A stretch of 37,416 bases of DNA from Micromonospora fulviviridis (lineage in GTDB: Bacteria > Actinomycetota > Actinomycetes > Mycobacteriales > Micromonosporaceae), in NCBI RefSeq assembly GCF_014648395.1, contig NZ_BMRA01000002.1:744759-782174 (forward strand). Direction: 5' to 3'. The notes below the pieces were generated by a model. It made no database searches and was not told where the DNA came from. It worked only from the letters and a program-made list of their open reading frames with translations. A program made the translations under genes and the position numbers. The first letter of the stretch is position 1. Each line of letters begins with the position of its first letter. Shown here piece after piece: positions 1 to 7,938 of this stretch.

Positions 1-86
1 CGGGCGCCGGCCCGCCGCACTGCCACCGGGTTGCGGTCGTTGAACCGGGCGGGTCCACGAGGGGCCCGACGAGGAGGCGGCAACCG

Positions 87-959
87 GTGTTCGACGGCTT
101 CGCGGAGCTGGACGTCGTCACGAGCGACACGACGATCCATGGGCGGCGGGGTGGCCACGGGCCGCCGGTCCTGCTGCTGCACGGCATGCCCGAGACGCAC
201 CTCATGTGGCACCGGGTCGCGCCCCGGCTCGCGGAACGGTTCACCGTGGTCGCCACGGACCTGCGGGGGTTCGGTGACAGCGGTGCACCGCCCAGCGCGC
301 CGGACCACGCGCCGTACAGCATGCGGCGGGTGGCCGCCGAGCAGGTGGAGGTCATGCGGCTGCTGGGCTACGACCGGTTCGCGGTCGTGGGGCACGATCG
401 CGGTGGGCGGTGCGCGTACCGGATGGCGTTGGACCATCCCGACGCGGTGAGCCGCCTCGCGGTGCTCGACATCGTGCCCACCGGCGACGCGTTCGACCGC
501 GCCGACATGGCCTTCAGCCTCGGGTTCTGGCTCTGGTCGTTCCTCGCCGCGCCCGAGCCGGTGCCGGAGCGGCTGGTCGCGCAGGCGCCGGAGGTCATCG
601 TCGACCACATGCTGGACGACCTGTCTGAGGTGCCGGACGCCTTTCCCGCGGCCGTGCGGGCGGAGTACGTGGCGAAGCTCGGCAGGCCGGAGGCCATCCA
701 CGCGATCTGCGAGCAGTACCGGGCGGCGGCGACCCTGGACTACGAGCACGACCGGGCCGACCGGGGCCGGCGGCGGATCGGCTGTCCCGTGCTGGCGCTG
801 TGGGGGCACGCCGGTCCGGTGGCGACCTGGTACCGGCCGCTCGAGGTGTGGCGGGCCTGGGCGGACCAGGTCGAGGGCGGGCCGGTCGCGGCCGGGCACT
901 TCCTGCCCGAGGAGGCGCCCGAGGAGACGCTGCGGCACCTGCTGGCGTTCCTCGCCTGA
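87..959 (+). CDS. alpha/beta hydrolase, haloacetate dehalogenase-like
   Basis: This is a 290-residue alpha/beta hydrolase of the fluoroacetate/haloacetate dehalogenase and epoxide hydrolase branch. Visible are the oxyanion-hole motif HGMPETHLMW (32-41), the nucleophile elbow GHDRGGR with Asp104 and Arg105/Arg108, Asp128 in VLDIVPT, Trp150, the Tyr in EQYRAA and the catalytic His271 in AAGHFL. The Asp nucleophile excludes a Ser esterase. The RDRGxR/LDIxPT pattern is that of fluoroacetate dehalogenases, but the His that in those enzymes precedes the halide-binding Trp is Leu149 here, so defluorination is not assured. The start is GTG with a strong AGGAGG at 72-77. A DUF2071 gene follows after 25 bases on the same strand and may be cotranscribed. 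The true substrate is unknown; a haloacid or an epoxide are both possible. Confidence 0.9.
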   Translation: MFDGFAELDVVTSDTTIHGRRGGHGPPVLLLHGMPETHLMWHRVAPRLAERFTVVATDLRGFGDSGAPPSAPDHAPYSMRRVAAEQVEVMRLLGYDRFAVVGHDRGGRCAYRMALDHPDAVSRLAVLDIVPTGDAFDRADMAFSLGFWLWSFLAAPEPVPERLVAQAPEVIVDHMLDDLSEVPDAFPAAVRAEYVAKLGRPEAIHAICEQYRAAATLDYEHDRADRGRRRIGCPVLALWGHAGPVATWYRPLEVWRAWADQVEGGPVAAGHFLPEEAPEETLRHLLAFLA

Positions 960-984
960 CCGCCGGACGGGGCACGATGGACAC

Positions 985-1719
985 GTGGACATCGAGCCGG
1001 TCGACTGCGCGCCCGTCCGGACTTTCCCGCGCGCGTGGCTGCGGCAACGCTGGCAGGACCTCACCTTCCTGCACTGGGCGGTCGAGCCGGAGGTGGTCGC
1101 GCCGCTGCTGCCCGCCGGCACCCGCCCCGACACCCTCGACGGGCTCAGCTACGTCGGGCTGATCGGCTTCCGGATGGTCGGGCTGGGCCTCGGACGGGGA
1201 CCGGGGGTGCCGTACTTCGGCACGTTCTGGGAGACCAACGTCCGGCTCTACTCGGTCGACGGCACCGGGCGGCGGGCCGTGGTGTTCCGCTCGCTGGACG
1301 CCTCCCGGCTGGTGCCGGTGCTGGTCGCGCAGCTGAGCCTGCGGCTGCCGTACAAGTGGTCGGCCATGCGGCTGGACCGGGACGGTGACCGTCTCACCTA
1401 CCGCTGCCGGCGGCGCTGGCCCGGCCCGGCCCGGGCGTCGAGCCGGATGGCCGTCCGGGTCGGTGCGCCGATCGCCGACCCGACCCCGCTGGAGCACTTC
1501 CTCACCGCCCGCTGGGGCCTGCACACCCGGGCATACGGGCGCACCCTGCACCTGCCGAACTGGCATCCGCGGTGGCCGTTGCACCGGGCCGAACTGCTGC
1601 ACCTCGACGACGACCTGGTCACCGCCGCCGGTCTGCCGCCGCCGGCCGGGCCGCCGGTGAGCGTGCTCCACTCCCCCGGCATTCCGGTCGTGTTCGGCGC
1701 GCCGGCGCCCGTGCGCTGA
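985..1719 (+). CDS. DUF2071 family protein (YqjF-like)
   Basis: This 244-residue protein matches the DUF2071/YqjF family, whose members have an acetoacetate-decarboxylase-like fold and no established reaction. Family hallmarks are the opening W..L.FLHW..EPE.V..LLP.G (residues about 23-46), the segment YVGLIGFRMVGLGL (about 56-69), FWETNVRLY (about 81-89) and the late HLPNWHPRWPLHRAELL stretch. The start is GTG at 985. An upstream ATG at 977 is out of frame. No signal peptide or membrane helix is visible, so it should be cytosolic. It follows the hydrolase gene by 25 bases and is convergent with yidD, whose stop lies 3 bases beyond its own. Confidence 0.85.
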   Translation: MDIEPVDCAPVRTFPRAWLRQRWQDLTFLHWAVEPEVVAPLLPAGTRPDTLDGLSYVGLIGFRMVGLGLGRGPGVPYFGTFWETNVRLYSVDGTGRRAVVFRSLDASRLVPVLVAQLSLRLPYKWSAMRLDRDGDRLTYRCRRRWPGPARASSRMAVRVGAPIADPTPLEHFLTARWGLHTRAYGRTLHLPNWHPRWPLHRAELLHLDDDLVTAAGLPPPAGPPVSVLHSPGIPVVFGAPAPVR

Positions 1720-1722
1720 GCG

Positions 1723-2085
1723 TCAGCGCAGCGGATCGTGGGTACCGCGCGGCACGTCCGGCCGGCAGCGGCGGACCCGGTCGGCGGCCAGCCGCCCGCC
1801 CACCGCGAGGCCGTACCGCTCCACCGCCGCCAGCCCGTACGCGCTGCACGTGGGCGTGTAGCGGCACTGGGCGGGCCAGCGGTGCGACAGCCAGCGGCGG
1901 TAGCCGACGATGGCGGCACGGCCGGCGCGGTCCATGGCGGGCCCGCGCACCACGCCGGCGGCCACCGAGCCGAGGGTCAGCAGCAGGGAGAAGAGGCCGA
2001 GGTCGCAGCAGCCCGGGCCGTCACAGTCGGGGAGATCGCAGTTGCACCAGTCCCGGTCCTTCTTCTTGTGGCGCCGCTTCCGCAT
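1723..2085 (-). CDS. yidD: YidD, membrane protein insertion efficiency factor, with Cys-rich N-terminus
   Basis: The C-terminal half (residues about 57-120) carries the YidD signature CRYTPTCSAYGLAAVERYG and the ending RxxRCRP, with Cys74, Cys80 and Cys107. YidD is a small membrane-associated protein that assists YidC-dependent insertion. The start chosen is ATG at 2085, giving 120 residues; a start at 2121 would overlap the upstream gene further. The N-terminus is unusual: a basic run MRKRRHKKK is followed by a cluster of five Cys (14, 16, 21, 26, 27) and a hydrophobic segment at about 30-46. YidD normally sits between rnpA and yidC near the origin; here neither is adjacent, so this may be a second, diverged copy. 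It overlaps the end of the upstream membrane-protein gene by 65 bases. Confidence 0.88.
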   Translation of the reverse strand: MRKRRHKKKDRDWCNCDLPDCDGPGCCDLGLFSLLLTLGSVAAGVVRGPAMDRAGRAAIVGYRRWLSHRWPAQCRYTPTCSAYGLAAVERYGLAVGGRLAADRVRRCRPDVPRGTHDPLR

Positions 2086-2491
2086 GATCACCACGCCATG
2101 ATGCGACACCCGCGCCAGCAACCTGGGCCAGCGCCAGCACGCTCAGACCGAACATCAGGACACCCAGGGGGAGGTGGACCGACGGGACGTGCGCGATGCC
2201 CAGCACGACCTGGACCGAGGCGAGCACGAGGAACCCGGACGCGTGCCAGACCGGCGTCAGCGAGCCGCCGCCCGGCTTCCACGCCAGCACCGCCGCGAGC
2301 ACGTACAGCATCGACGCCCCGTACATCACACGGGCTCCGATACTGTGCAGCGTCTCTCCGTAGGACGAGGTCAGCAGCAGTCCGGCGGAGACCGCCTGAA
2401 CGAAGATGGTCAGGGTCTGCAGGGCGATCGCGATCTGCAGGAACGAGGGGCTGCGTGGTGCCTTTGCCGTCACCTGAGTGGCCGTGGCCAT
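2021..2491 (-). CDS. four-helix integral membrane protein with conserved-looking histidines
   Basis: This 156-residue protein has four predicted membrane helices at about 18-40, 53-70, 84-100 and 107-127 and a charged C-terminal tail. Histidines lie at helix boundaries: His49 (LHSIGA), His83 (VWHASGF), His101 and His106 (HVPSVHLPLG). The spacing resembles small heme-binding four-helix proteins, but that is inference. Actinobacterial DUF6220-type proteins look similar; I cannot verify membership. The start is ATG at 2491 with GGGGAATGAC just upstream. The gene is divergent from the ECF41 sigma factor with about 100 bases between starts, so it is a candidate target of that factor. Its 3' end runs 65 bases into yidD, suggesting an operon. 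Confidence 0.75.
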   Translation of the reverse strand: MATATQVTAKAPRSPSFLQIAIALQTLTIFVQAVSAGLLLTSSYGETLHSIGARVMYGASMLYVLAAVLAWKPGGGSLTPVWHASGFLVLASVQVVLGIAHVPSVHLPLGVLMFGLSVLALAQVAGAGVASWRGDHAEAAPQEEGPGLVQLRSPRL

Positions 2492-2590
2492 GTCATTCCC
2501 CTTTTCCGCCCTCGGGCAGCAGGTCGATAAGGTCTCACCAGCCCGACGACGCGGGTGTGCGAAAGGTAAGGCGAGGGGGCGGCCGGAAGC

Positions 2591-3508
2591 GTGGGGACTG
2601 TCGCCACCAGCGGGGATGAGATCGTCGGCGAGCGACGCCAGCTGATCAATGTCGCCTACCGGATGCTCGGTTCGGTGTCCGAGGCCGAGGACGCCGTCCA
2701 GGATGCCTACGCACGCTGGTACGGGCTGCCGCGAAGCCGGCAGGAGGAGATCCTGTCCCCGGGCGCCTGGCTGACGACGGTGACCAGCCGCATCTGCCTG
2801 GACCGGCTCGGCTCGGCGCGGGCCCGCCGTGAACGCTATGTCGGCGCGTGGCTGCCCGAGCCGCTGCCCGACCGCGCCGAGTGGGGTCATGCGGGTGGCG
2901 TCGACCCCACCGGCCGCGCGGACCCCGCCGACCAGATCGTCCTGGACGAGTCGGTGTCCATGGCCTTCCTCGTCGTCTTGGAGTCGATGACGCCCGCCGA
3001 GCGGGTGGCGTTCGTCCTGCACGACGTCTTCCGGTACGCGTTCGCCGAGATCGCCGACGTTCTCGGGCGGACCCCTGCGGCCTGCAAGCAGCTGGCGGCC
3101 TCCGCCCGGCGGCGGGTGACCGTCGCGAGCGCTCCCGTGCCGGCGTCCGGGCAGGCCGACGTGGTGAGGCAGGTCAAGGAGGCATGGGAGACCAGGGACA
3201 TCGCGGCCCTCGTCGGTCTCCTCAACCCGTCTGCCGTGATGACCGCCGACGGCGGCGGCATGGTCGGCACCGTCCTGCGCCCGGTCGAGGGCGGCGCGCG
3301 CATCGCCCAGTACATGGTCGCCATCGCCGACTGGGCTCCGGGGCTCGAGATCCTGGAGCGGTCGGTCAACGGTGTGCCGGGCCTGGTGGCCCAGCGTGCC
3401 GGCGTCGTCGTGACCGTGGCGTCGTTCGACATCGTCGACGGGCGCGTCACCCGGATCTGGGCGGTCCGCAACCCGGAGAAGCTACGGCCGTGGGTGCGGG
3501 AGGGCTGA
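2591..3508 (+). CDS. ECF41-group RNA polymerase sigma factor with SnoaL-like domain
   Basis: A 305-residue sigma factor. Region 2 is at about 14-80 (AYRMLGSVSEAEDAVQDAY) and region 4 at about 125-176 (TPAERVAFVLHDVFRYAFAE). A SnoaL-like NTF2-fold domain follows (about 190-305). Three ECF41 markers are present: the linker YVGAWLPEP (83-91), DGGGM (220-224, usually DGGGK/R) and NPEKL (294-298, usually NPDKL). In ECF41 the C-terminal domain controls activity in place of a separate anti-sigma factor. The usual ECF41 partner, a carboxymuconolactone decarboxylase, oxidoreductase or epimerase, is not adjacent; the divergent neighbour is a four-helix membrane protein. The start is GTG at 2591, with GGAAG close upstream. 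Confidence 0.93.
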   Translation: MGTVATSGDEIVGERRQLINVAYRMLGSVSEAEDAVQDAYARWYGLPRSRQEEILSPGAWLTTVTSRICLDRLGSARARRERYVGAWLPEPLPDRAEWGHAGGVDPTGRADPADQIVLDESVSMAFLVVLESMTPAERVAFVLHDVFRYAFAEIADVLGRTPAACKQLAASARRRVTVASAPVPASGQADVVRQVKEAWETRDIAALVGLLNPSAVMTADGGGMVGTVLRPVEGGARIAQYMVAIADWAPGLEILERSVNGVPGLVAQRAGVVVTVASFDIVDGRVTRIWAVRNPEKLRPWVREG

Positions 3509-3608
3509 CCAGCCCTCGCTCCGCAACCGATCGGATCGGGTTCGGTGGGGTCGGGTGGGACGGATCCTGGATGCCTAGCGTCGAGGGCGTCAAGGGAAGG
3601 AGCACCGG

Positions 3609-4511
3609 GTGCTGGAGCGACTCAACCAGGCCATGGACCACCTCGAACGCCACCTCGACCAACCGCTCGACGTGGCCGGGTTGGCCCGGATCGCCTGCAC
3701 GTCGGAGCACCACTTCCGGCGGCTCTTCTCGGCCCTGGCCGGGATGCCGCTGTCGGAGTACGTGCGCCGGCGGCGGCTCACCGTGGCCGGCGCCGAGGTG
3801 CTGGCGGGCGAGGCGTCGCTGCTCGACGTGGCGGTCCGCTGGGGGTACGGCTCGAACGAGGCGTTCGCCCGGGCGTTCCGCGCGGTGCACGGGGTCGGCC
3901 CGGCCGAGGCGCGGCGCACCGGGGCGGTGCTGCGGTCGCAGCCCCGGATGTCCTTCCGGCTCGTCGTCGAAGGGAGCACCAGCATGGACTACCGGATCGT
4001 GACCAAGGACGCCTTCCAGCTCGCCGGGTTGAAGGCCCGGGTGCCGCTCGTCCACGAGGGGATGAACCCGCACATCGTGGCGTTCATCAAGGGCCTCGAC
4101 CCGGAGACGGTACGCCGGATCGAGGCGCTCTCCGACCAGGAGCCGCGCGGCATCGTCAACGTCAGCGACGACCTGGCCGGCTCCCGGGCCGAGGGCACCG
4201 AGCTGGACTACTGGCACGGGGTGGTGACCGGCGCGGACGTGCCGGAGGACCTGGACCGCCTGCCGGTGGCGGCCGGCTCCTGGGCGGTGTTCACCGTCTC
4301 GGGCGAGTTCCCGCAGGCGGTGCAGTACCTGTGGCGGGACGTGTTCACCCAGTGGTTCCCGTCCAACCCCTACGAGAGCCGCCCGGGGCCGGAGATCTCG
4401 AAGGTGCGGGTGTCGGCCGACGGGAAGACCGCCGAGGCCGAGCTGTGGATCCCGGTGCGTCAGGCCGCGGCGGCGGCCCGTTCCAGGCAGGCCGGCACGT
4501 CGAGCACGTGA
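3609..4511 (+). CDS. AraC-family regulator with GyrI-like effector domain
   Basis: This 300-residue protein has an N-terminal double helix-turn-helix of the AraC/XylS type (about 8-108; ACTSEHHFRRLFSALAGMPLS and the conserved second motif GYGSNEAFARAFR). A GyrI-like/effector-binding domain follows (about 125-282; YRIVTKDAFQLAGLKARVPL, then WAVFTVSGEFPQAVQYLWRDVF and AELWIPV). Such proteins bind small, often toxic or cationic, ligands and switch transcription; the ligand is unknown here. The start is GTG at 3609 with AAGGAG at about 3597-3602. The last 17 codons overlap the 3' end of the convergent kinase gene by 52 bases. No target gene is obvious nearby. Confidence 0.9.
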   Translation: MLERLNQAMDHLERHLDQPLDVAGLARIACTSEHHFRRLFSALAGMPLSEYVRRRRLTVAGAEVLAGEASLLDVAVRWGYGSNEAFARAFRAVHGVGPAEARRTGAVLRSQPRMSFRLVVEGSTSMDYRIVTKDAFQLAGLKARVPLVHEGMNPHIVAFIKGLDPETVRRIEALSDQEPRGIVNVSDDLAGSRAEGTELDYWHGVVTGADVPEDLDRLPVAAGSWAVFTVSGEFPQAVQYLWRDVFTQWFPSNPYESRPGPEISKVRVSADGKTAEAELWIPVRQAAAAARSRQAGTSST

Positions 4512-5629
4512 TAGGCGTGCTCGCTCGGCTCGATGCCGGCGAGGAACATCGCGTACACGGCGGCCATCCGCAGGTGGGCGACGGGGCCGAGCAGCTTCAC
4601 GGCGCGCTCCGGGTCGCTGCCCGGCACGTCGGCCCGCCAGCGGGCGGCCCACGCGTCGAGCAGCCGGCCGGCCACGGGCGGGTCGAGGGTCTCGGTGAGG
4701 CGCAGGATGTCGAAGGCGGGGTGGCCGACGAAGGCGTCGCCCCAGTCGATGACCACCCCGCGGGTGCCGTCGCCGCGCACGTTGCCCGGGTGCAGGTCGC
4801 CGTGCACGAGGGTGTCGGGCAGGCCGCAGTCGCGGACCTGGTCGATCCGGTCGTCGAGGCCGGCGAGCAGGTCGGCGGCCGCGGCCGGGTCGTGCGGGGC
4901 CAGCCGGTCGCGGATCCAGCCGGCCAGCGCCGGCCCGCGCAGATCGGGTACGCCGGCCGCGACCAGCCCGGCCGTGTCGCCGGCGGCGCGGAGCTGGACG
5001 GCGTGGTGCTCGGCGGCGACGGCGGCCCGCTCCGCCTCGTCGGCGCCGTAGCGGTCCTCACCGGGCACGTGGTCGAGCAGGAGCCGGCCGGTGTCGTCGG
5101 CGGCGAGCAGGGTGGGGGCGGTCGTGGGCGCGGCGGCGCCGAGCCAGCGCAGCACGGCGGCCTCGTGCCGAAAGAACGGGGGCACCTGCTTGAGCCAGGC
5201 GCTGCCGGCCGGGCCGTCGAGCCGCCAGATCGCCGACAGGTTCCAGGTGCGGTGCTGCGCCACGGCGGTGACCGGCCGGCCGAGGCGGCGCAGCTCACCG
5301 GTGGCCCAGTCGACGCTGCGGGCCGGGCCGCCGGGCTCGGCGTACGGGGCGCGCAGCGGGTGGGGCGTCAGGTCGACCGGCGCGGGGGTCAGGGGTACGG
5401 CGGGTGGGTCGGTGACCTCACCGAGGTAGGTGACGTGGCCGCCGGGCGGCTCGGGGCGGTCGCCGGCGAGCAGTCGCAGCACGGCGACGTCAACGCCGTA
5501 CCGGCGGCGGGCCTCGTCGACGATGGCGCCGACCTGCTGCCACCACGGCTCGGGCACGTCGTACGGGGGCAGGGCGCCGAGCGGCCGGCCGGCGGCGTCG
5601 ACCAGGACGAGAGTCACCGTGCGAGACAC
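4460..5629 (-). CDS. aminoglycoside-phosphotransferase-family kinase
   Basis: This 389-residue protein has an APH/choline-kinase-type catalytic domain from about residue 115 to the end. Visible are a probable ATP-contacting Lys147 (WLKQVP), the Brenner catalytic loop HGDLHPGN (276-283) and the metal-binding IDWGDAF (294-300). The first 110 residues form a separate N-terminal module beginning TVTLVLVDAAGRPLG, of unknown role. The small-molecule substrate cannot be read from sequence, and a resistance role is not implied. The start is GTG at 5629. The upstream 262-base gap holds an array of CTGAC repeats that might regulate this gene or the divergent membrane protein. Confidence 0.88.
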   Translation of the reverse strand: MSRTVTLVLVDAAGRPLGALPPYDVPEPWWQQVGAIVDEARRRYGVDVAVLRLLAGDRPEPPGGHVTYLGEVTDPPAVPLTPAPVDLTPHPLRAPYAEPGGPARSVDWATGELRRLGRPVTAVAQHRTWNLSAIWRLDGPAGSAWLKQVPPFFRHEAAVLRWLGAAAPTTAPTLLAADDTGRLLLDHVPGEDRYGADEAERAAVAAEHHAVQLRAAGDTAGLVAAGVPDLRGPALAGWIRDRLAPHDPAAAADLLAGLDDRIDQVRDCGLPDTLVHGDLHPGNVRGDGTRGVVIDWGDAFVGHPAFDILRLTETLDPPVAGRLLDAWAARWRADVPGSDPERAVKLLGPVAHLRMAAVYAMFLAGIEPSEHAYHVLDVPACLERAAAAA

Positions 5630-5654
5630 GCCGAGACCGTAGCGTCACTTCCGC

Positions 5655-5756
5655 CTGACAGCGAGCGGTTATCGACCGGTCCGCCTCGCGCCGGTCAGGC
5701 GTGTCAGGCGCCGGTCGCGACCTGACAAGGACTGACCGGGTCTGACAGACCCTGAC
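5655..5756. promoter_or_regulatory. cluster of seven CTGAC elements, four phased at 10 bp
   Basis: This lies in the 262-base gap between two divergent genes. CTGAC occurs on the + strand at 5655, 5722, 5732, 5742 and 5752 and on the - strand at 5694-5698 and 5703-5707. The last four + copies are exactly 10 bases apart, one helical turn. One of them lies inside the near-palindrome GGGTCTGACAGACCC (5738-5752). This is what a cooperative DNA-binding array would look like, but no regulator is identified. Confidence 0.55.
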
Positions 5757-5891
5757 AGCGCAACCCCGACGTGGCGGGATGCCCGTACGGCTGGGGTGTC
5801 CGTCCCCGAGCCGGATCGGGGGTCGGCGGTCCGGGGCGGGTACGGGTTGCACCCGGATGCCTTCGGCACGCCCGGCGGCGAGGCTGAGGCC

Positions 5892-6485
5892 ATGACACTC
5901 ACCGATAAGCCGACGCGCACGTCATACCCGTGGTTGCGGCCGACCGCCCTGGCCGCCGCACTGCTGCTGCTCGGCTACGGCCTCCTACGCACTGTCGACC
6001 GCCTGGACGGGCACAGCGACAAGGGCGCATGGGCGTGGAACACCGGGCACACCCTGTTCCTGGTCGGCATTCTCGCGTTCGGGGCGGTGATCGTGGGGCT
6101 GCCCGGCCTGCTGCGTACCGTCTCGCCCCGGCTGCGGGCGGTGGACGACGTGGCCGCGGTCGCCGGTCTGGTCGGCGCGGCCGCGTTCATCTGGGTGATC
6201 CTCGGCGACCTGTTCCCGCGGTTCGCCGAGGCGGTGCCGCCGCCGGACGTGGTGCTGCTGGGCGGGCCGATGCTGTTCGAGCTGGGCCTGCTGGTGCTGC
6301 TGGTCCGGGCCGTCGTGCTGCGGCTGCTGCCGGTGTGGGGGCCGGTGCTGGTGCTGGCCGGGTTCGTCGCGATCGCCGTCGACCTGGACCTGCTGCCGGT
6401 CGGCGCAGCCCTGGTCTTCGGTGGACTGTTCCCGCTGCGGCGGACTGCGATCGGCGGTGCGGGCGGACCCGGTCAGGCGGCGTAG
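5892..6485 (+). CDS. integral membrane protein of unknown function
   Basis: This 197-residue protein has about six hydrophobic segments. They begin at roughly residues 14 (LAAALLLLGYGLL), 49 (LFLVGILAFGAVIVGLPGLL), 85 (VAGLVGAAAFIWVIL), 119 (LGGPMLFELGLLVLL), 146 (LPVWGPVLVLAGFVAIAV) and 167. I do not recognise a family or any catalytic motif. The start is ATG at 5892; in-frame codons further upstream lack coding character. The stop overlaps the stop of the convergent PH-like/six-Cys gene by 13 bases. Its promoter region contains the phased CTGAC repeats, so it may be a regulated single-gene unit. Confidence 0.72.
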   Translation: MTLTDKPTRTSYPWLRPTALAAALLLLGYGLLRTVDRLDGHSDKGAWAWNTGHTLFLVGILAFGAVIVGLPGLLRTVSPRLRAVDDVAAVAGLVGAAAFIWVILGDLFPRFAEAVPPPDVVLLGGPMLFELGLLVLLVRAVVLRLLPVWGPVLVLAGFVAIAVDLDLLPVGAALVFGGLFPLRRTAIGGAGGPGQAA

Positions 6486-7780
6486 ACCGGGCGTCTGGTG
6501 CCGCCGTGTTCGGCGCACCCCCCACCCTTCATGCCGGTCCTGCTGGTCAGCCCGTCCTCGCACTGGACCAGGTATCCGTTGCCGCTCCAGAGGTTGTCGA
6601 CGCAGGCGAAGTAGTCGCACACGTCCGAGGCGGGGGCGTACACGTAGGAGCCGCCGCAGTAGTTGTAGCCGTACGGGTTGGCCGGCGCCCCGCAGCGGTC
6701 TGCCGGGGTGGGGCTCGGCGAGGTCGGCGCGGAACTGCCGGTCGCACTCGGCGACGACGGGTGGTCCGGTGGCCCGCCGGTGGCGGGGGTGGTCGTCGCG
6801 GGGGTGGTCGTCGCGGAGGTGGGCGCGGCGGTGCGGGGTGCCGCGCCCGGCGGCGGGTCGGAGGTGGTGCCGGTGGCGGGGGGAGTGGTGGGGCTGGCCG
6901 GTGCGCCGAGACCGGGGGACCCGGACGGCACGCCCGGGCCGGTGGGCTCCACCCCGGTAGCGCCGTCCACCTCCATCCCGATCACGGGCCGGTCCGGGAG
7001 GGACCCGTGGACGACGCTGGCGACCGCGGCGATGGCCAGTGCCACCGCGACGGCGGTGACCAGGGCCGGCCGGACGAGCCGGGCGGTCAGCGGCGCGTCG
7101 GCGGGAGTGGCCGGCGTCGGCCCGGGCGGCTGGTCGTGCCAGTGGTCCACCACCGCGTCGTCGAGCCGGTCCAGCAGCGCCGCGCGCGCTCCGGTCGCGT
7201 CGGCGTACGCCACGGTGAGTCGCAGCCGGAAGGCGGACGCGGCGGCCCGGGGCACCCGCACGCCCCGGATGCGGCCCGGGCGCTTCGCGTGCAGCAGCGT
7301 GAGCGGGTCGCCGGGGTGGTGGGCGATCCCGGCGACCTGCGCGTACGGCCACTCCTCCTGCTCGTCGCGGCCCACGATGATCAGCCGCCGGTCGGTCACC
7401 ACCGCCGTGCCGGCGTCGACCACGCTGACGCCCCTCGGCTGTGGGGTCGATCCGTCCTCAAGGGGCACGACGGTGAGCTCGGCGGTGGGCAGACCCGCGG
7501 TGTGTCGCGCGGTCACCTCGACGAGTTCCGCGGCGGGCTCGACGGCCAGCACGATCTCGTCGTCGTCGAGCTGCACGGGCAGCCCCGCCGGCGTCTCCGC
7601 CAACTGGGTGGGTTCCTCGGCCTCGGTGTAGAGCTGGCGCAACTCCTCGTCGCGCCGGCGCCACGCCTGCAGAGCGGCCTCGTACGCCGTGCGCCGCCGT
7701 TCGTTCTCCCGTCCGACCCACCGGGCCCGCCAGCCGCGCCCCTCGCCGTCTTTCGCCGTCACCGGGTTGCCTCGCATCAT
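6473..7780 (-). CDS. membrane-anchored protein: cytosolic PH-like domain plus exported six-Cys domain (paralogue 1)
   Basis: This 435-residue protein has four parts. A charged, Arg-rich N-terminus (1-55) is followed by a beta-rich PH/GRAM-like region (about 65-210; marker VVTDRRLIIVG at 127-137 and EWPYAQVAGI). One membrane helix follows (about 237-257), then a Pro/Thr/Ser linker (about 262-360) and a C-terminal Cys-rich domain (362-435; RCGAPANPYGY, CGG, CDYF, VQCEDG, CAEHGG). The six Cys are at 363, 375, 388, 393, 407 and 422, enough for three disulfides outside the cell. The C-terminal part resembles DUF3761-like tails (CxDGxxS...GxCxxHGG). A paralogue with identical Cys spacing lies at 8375-9538. 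The start is one of two consecutive ATGs at 7780/7777. Function is unknown. Confidence 0.82.
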   Translation of the reverse strand: MMRGNPVTAKDGEGRGWRARWVGRENERRRTAYEAALQAWRRRDEELRQLYTEAEEPTQLAETPAGLPVQLDDDEIVLAVEPAAELVEVTARHTAGLPTAELTVVPLEDGSTPQPRGVSVVDAGTAVVTDRRLIIVGRDEQEEWPYAQVAGIAHHPGDPLTLLHAKRPGRIRGVRVPRAAASAFRLRLTVAYADATGARAALLDRLDDAVVDHWHDQPPGPTPATPADAPLTARLVRPALVTAVAVALAIAAVASVVHGSLPDRPVIGMEVDGATGVEPTGPGVPSGSPGLGAPASPTTPPATGTTSDPPPGAAPRTAAPTSATTTPATTTPATGGPPDHPSSPSATGSSAPTSPSPTPADRCGAPANPYGYNYCGGSYVYAPASDVCDYFACVDNLWSGNGYLVQCEDGLTSRTGMKGGGCAEHGGTRRPVYAA

Positions 7781-7938
7781 GAAAGGGCTTCCGCGTCCAT
7801 CCGGTACAACCGTCGGGGTCCGGGAAGGGACATGGACGGCATCGACAGGTTTCGGCCTTTTCCGGCTGGCCGATCGGGGGAGGCGACGTCGAACCAGGTC
7901 CCGGCCTGCGCCGGCCGGAACGGCGGTACGGTCCGGAG

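Noticed and set aside
7782..7938. Small ORF starting at about 7833 before the VOC gene
   Set aside because: No RBS, Arg/Gly-rich shadow composition and it overlaps the VOC start in another frame.
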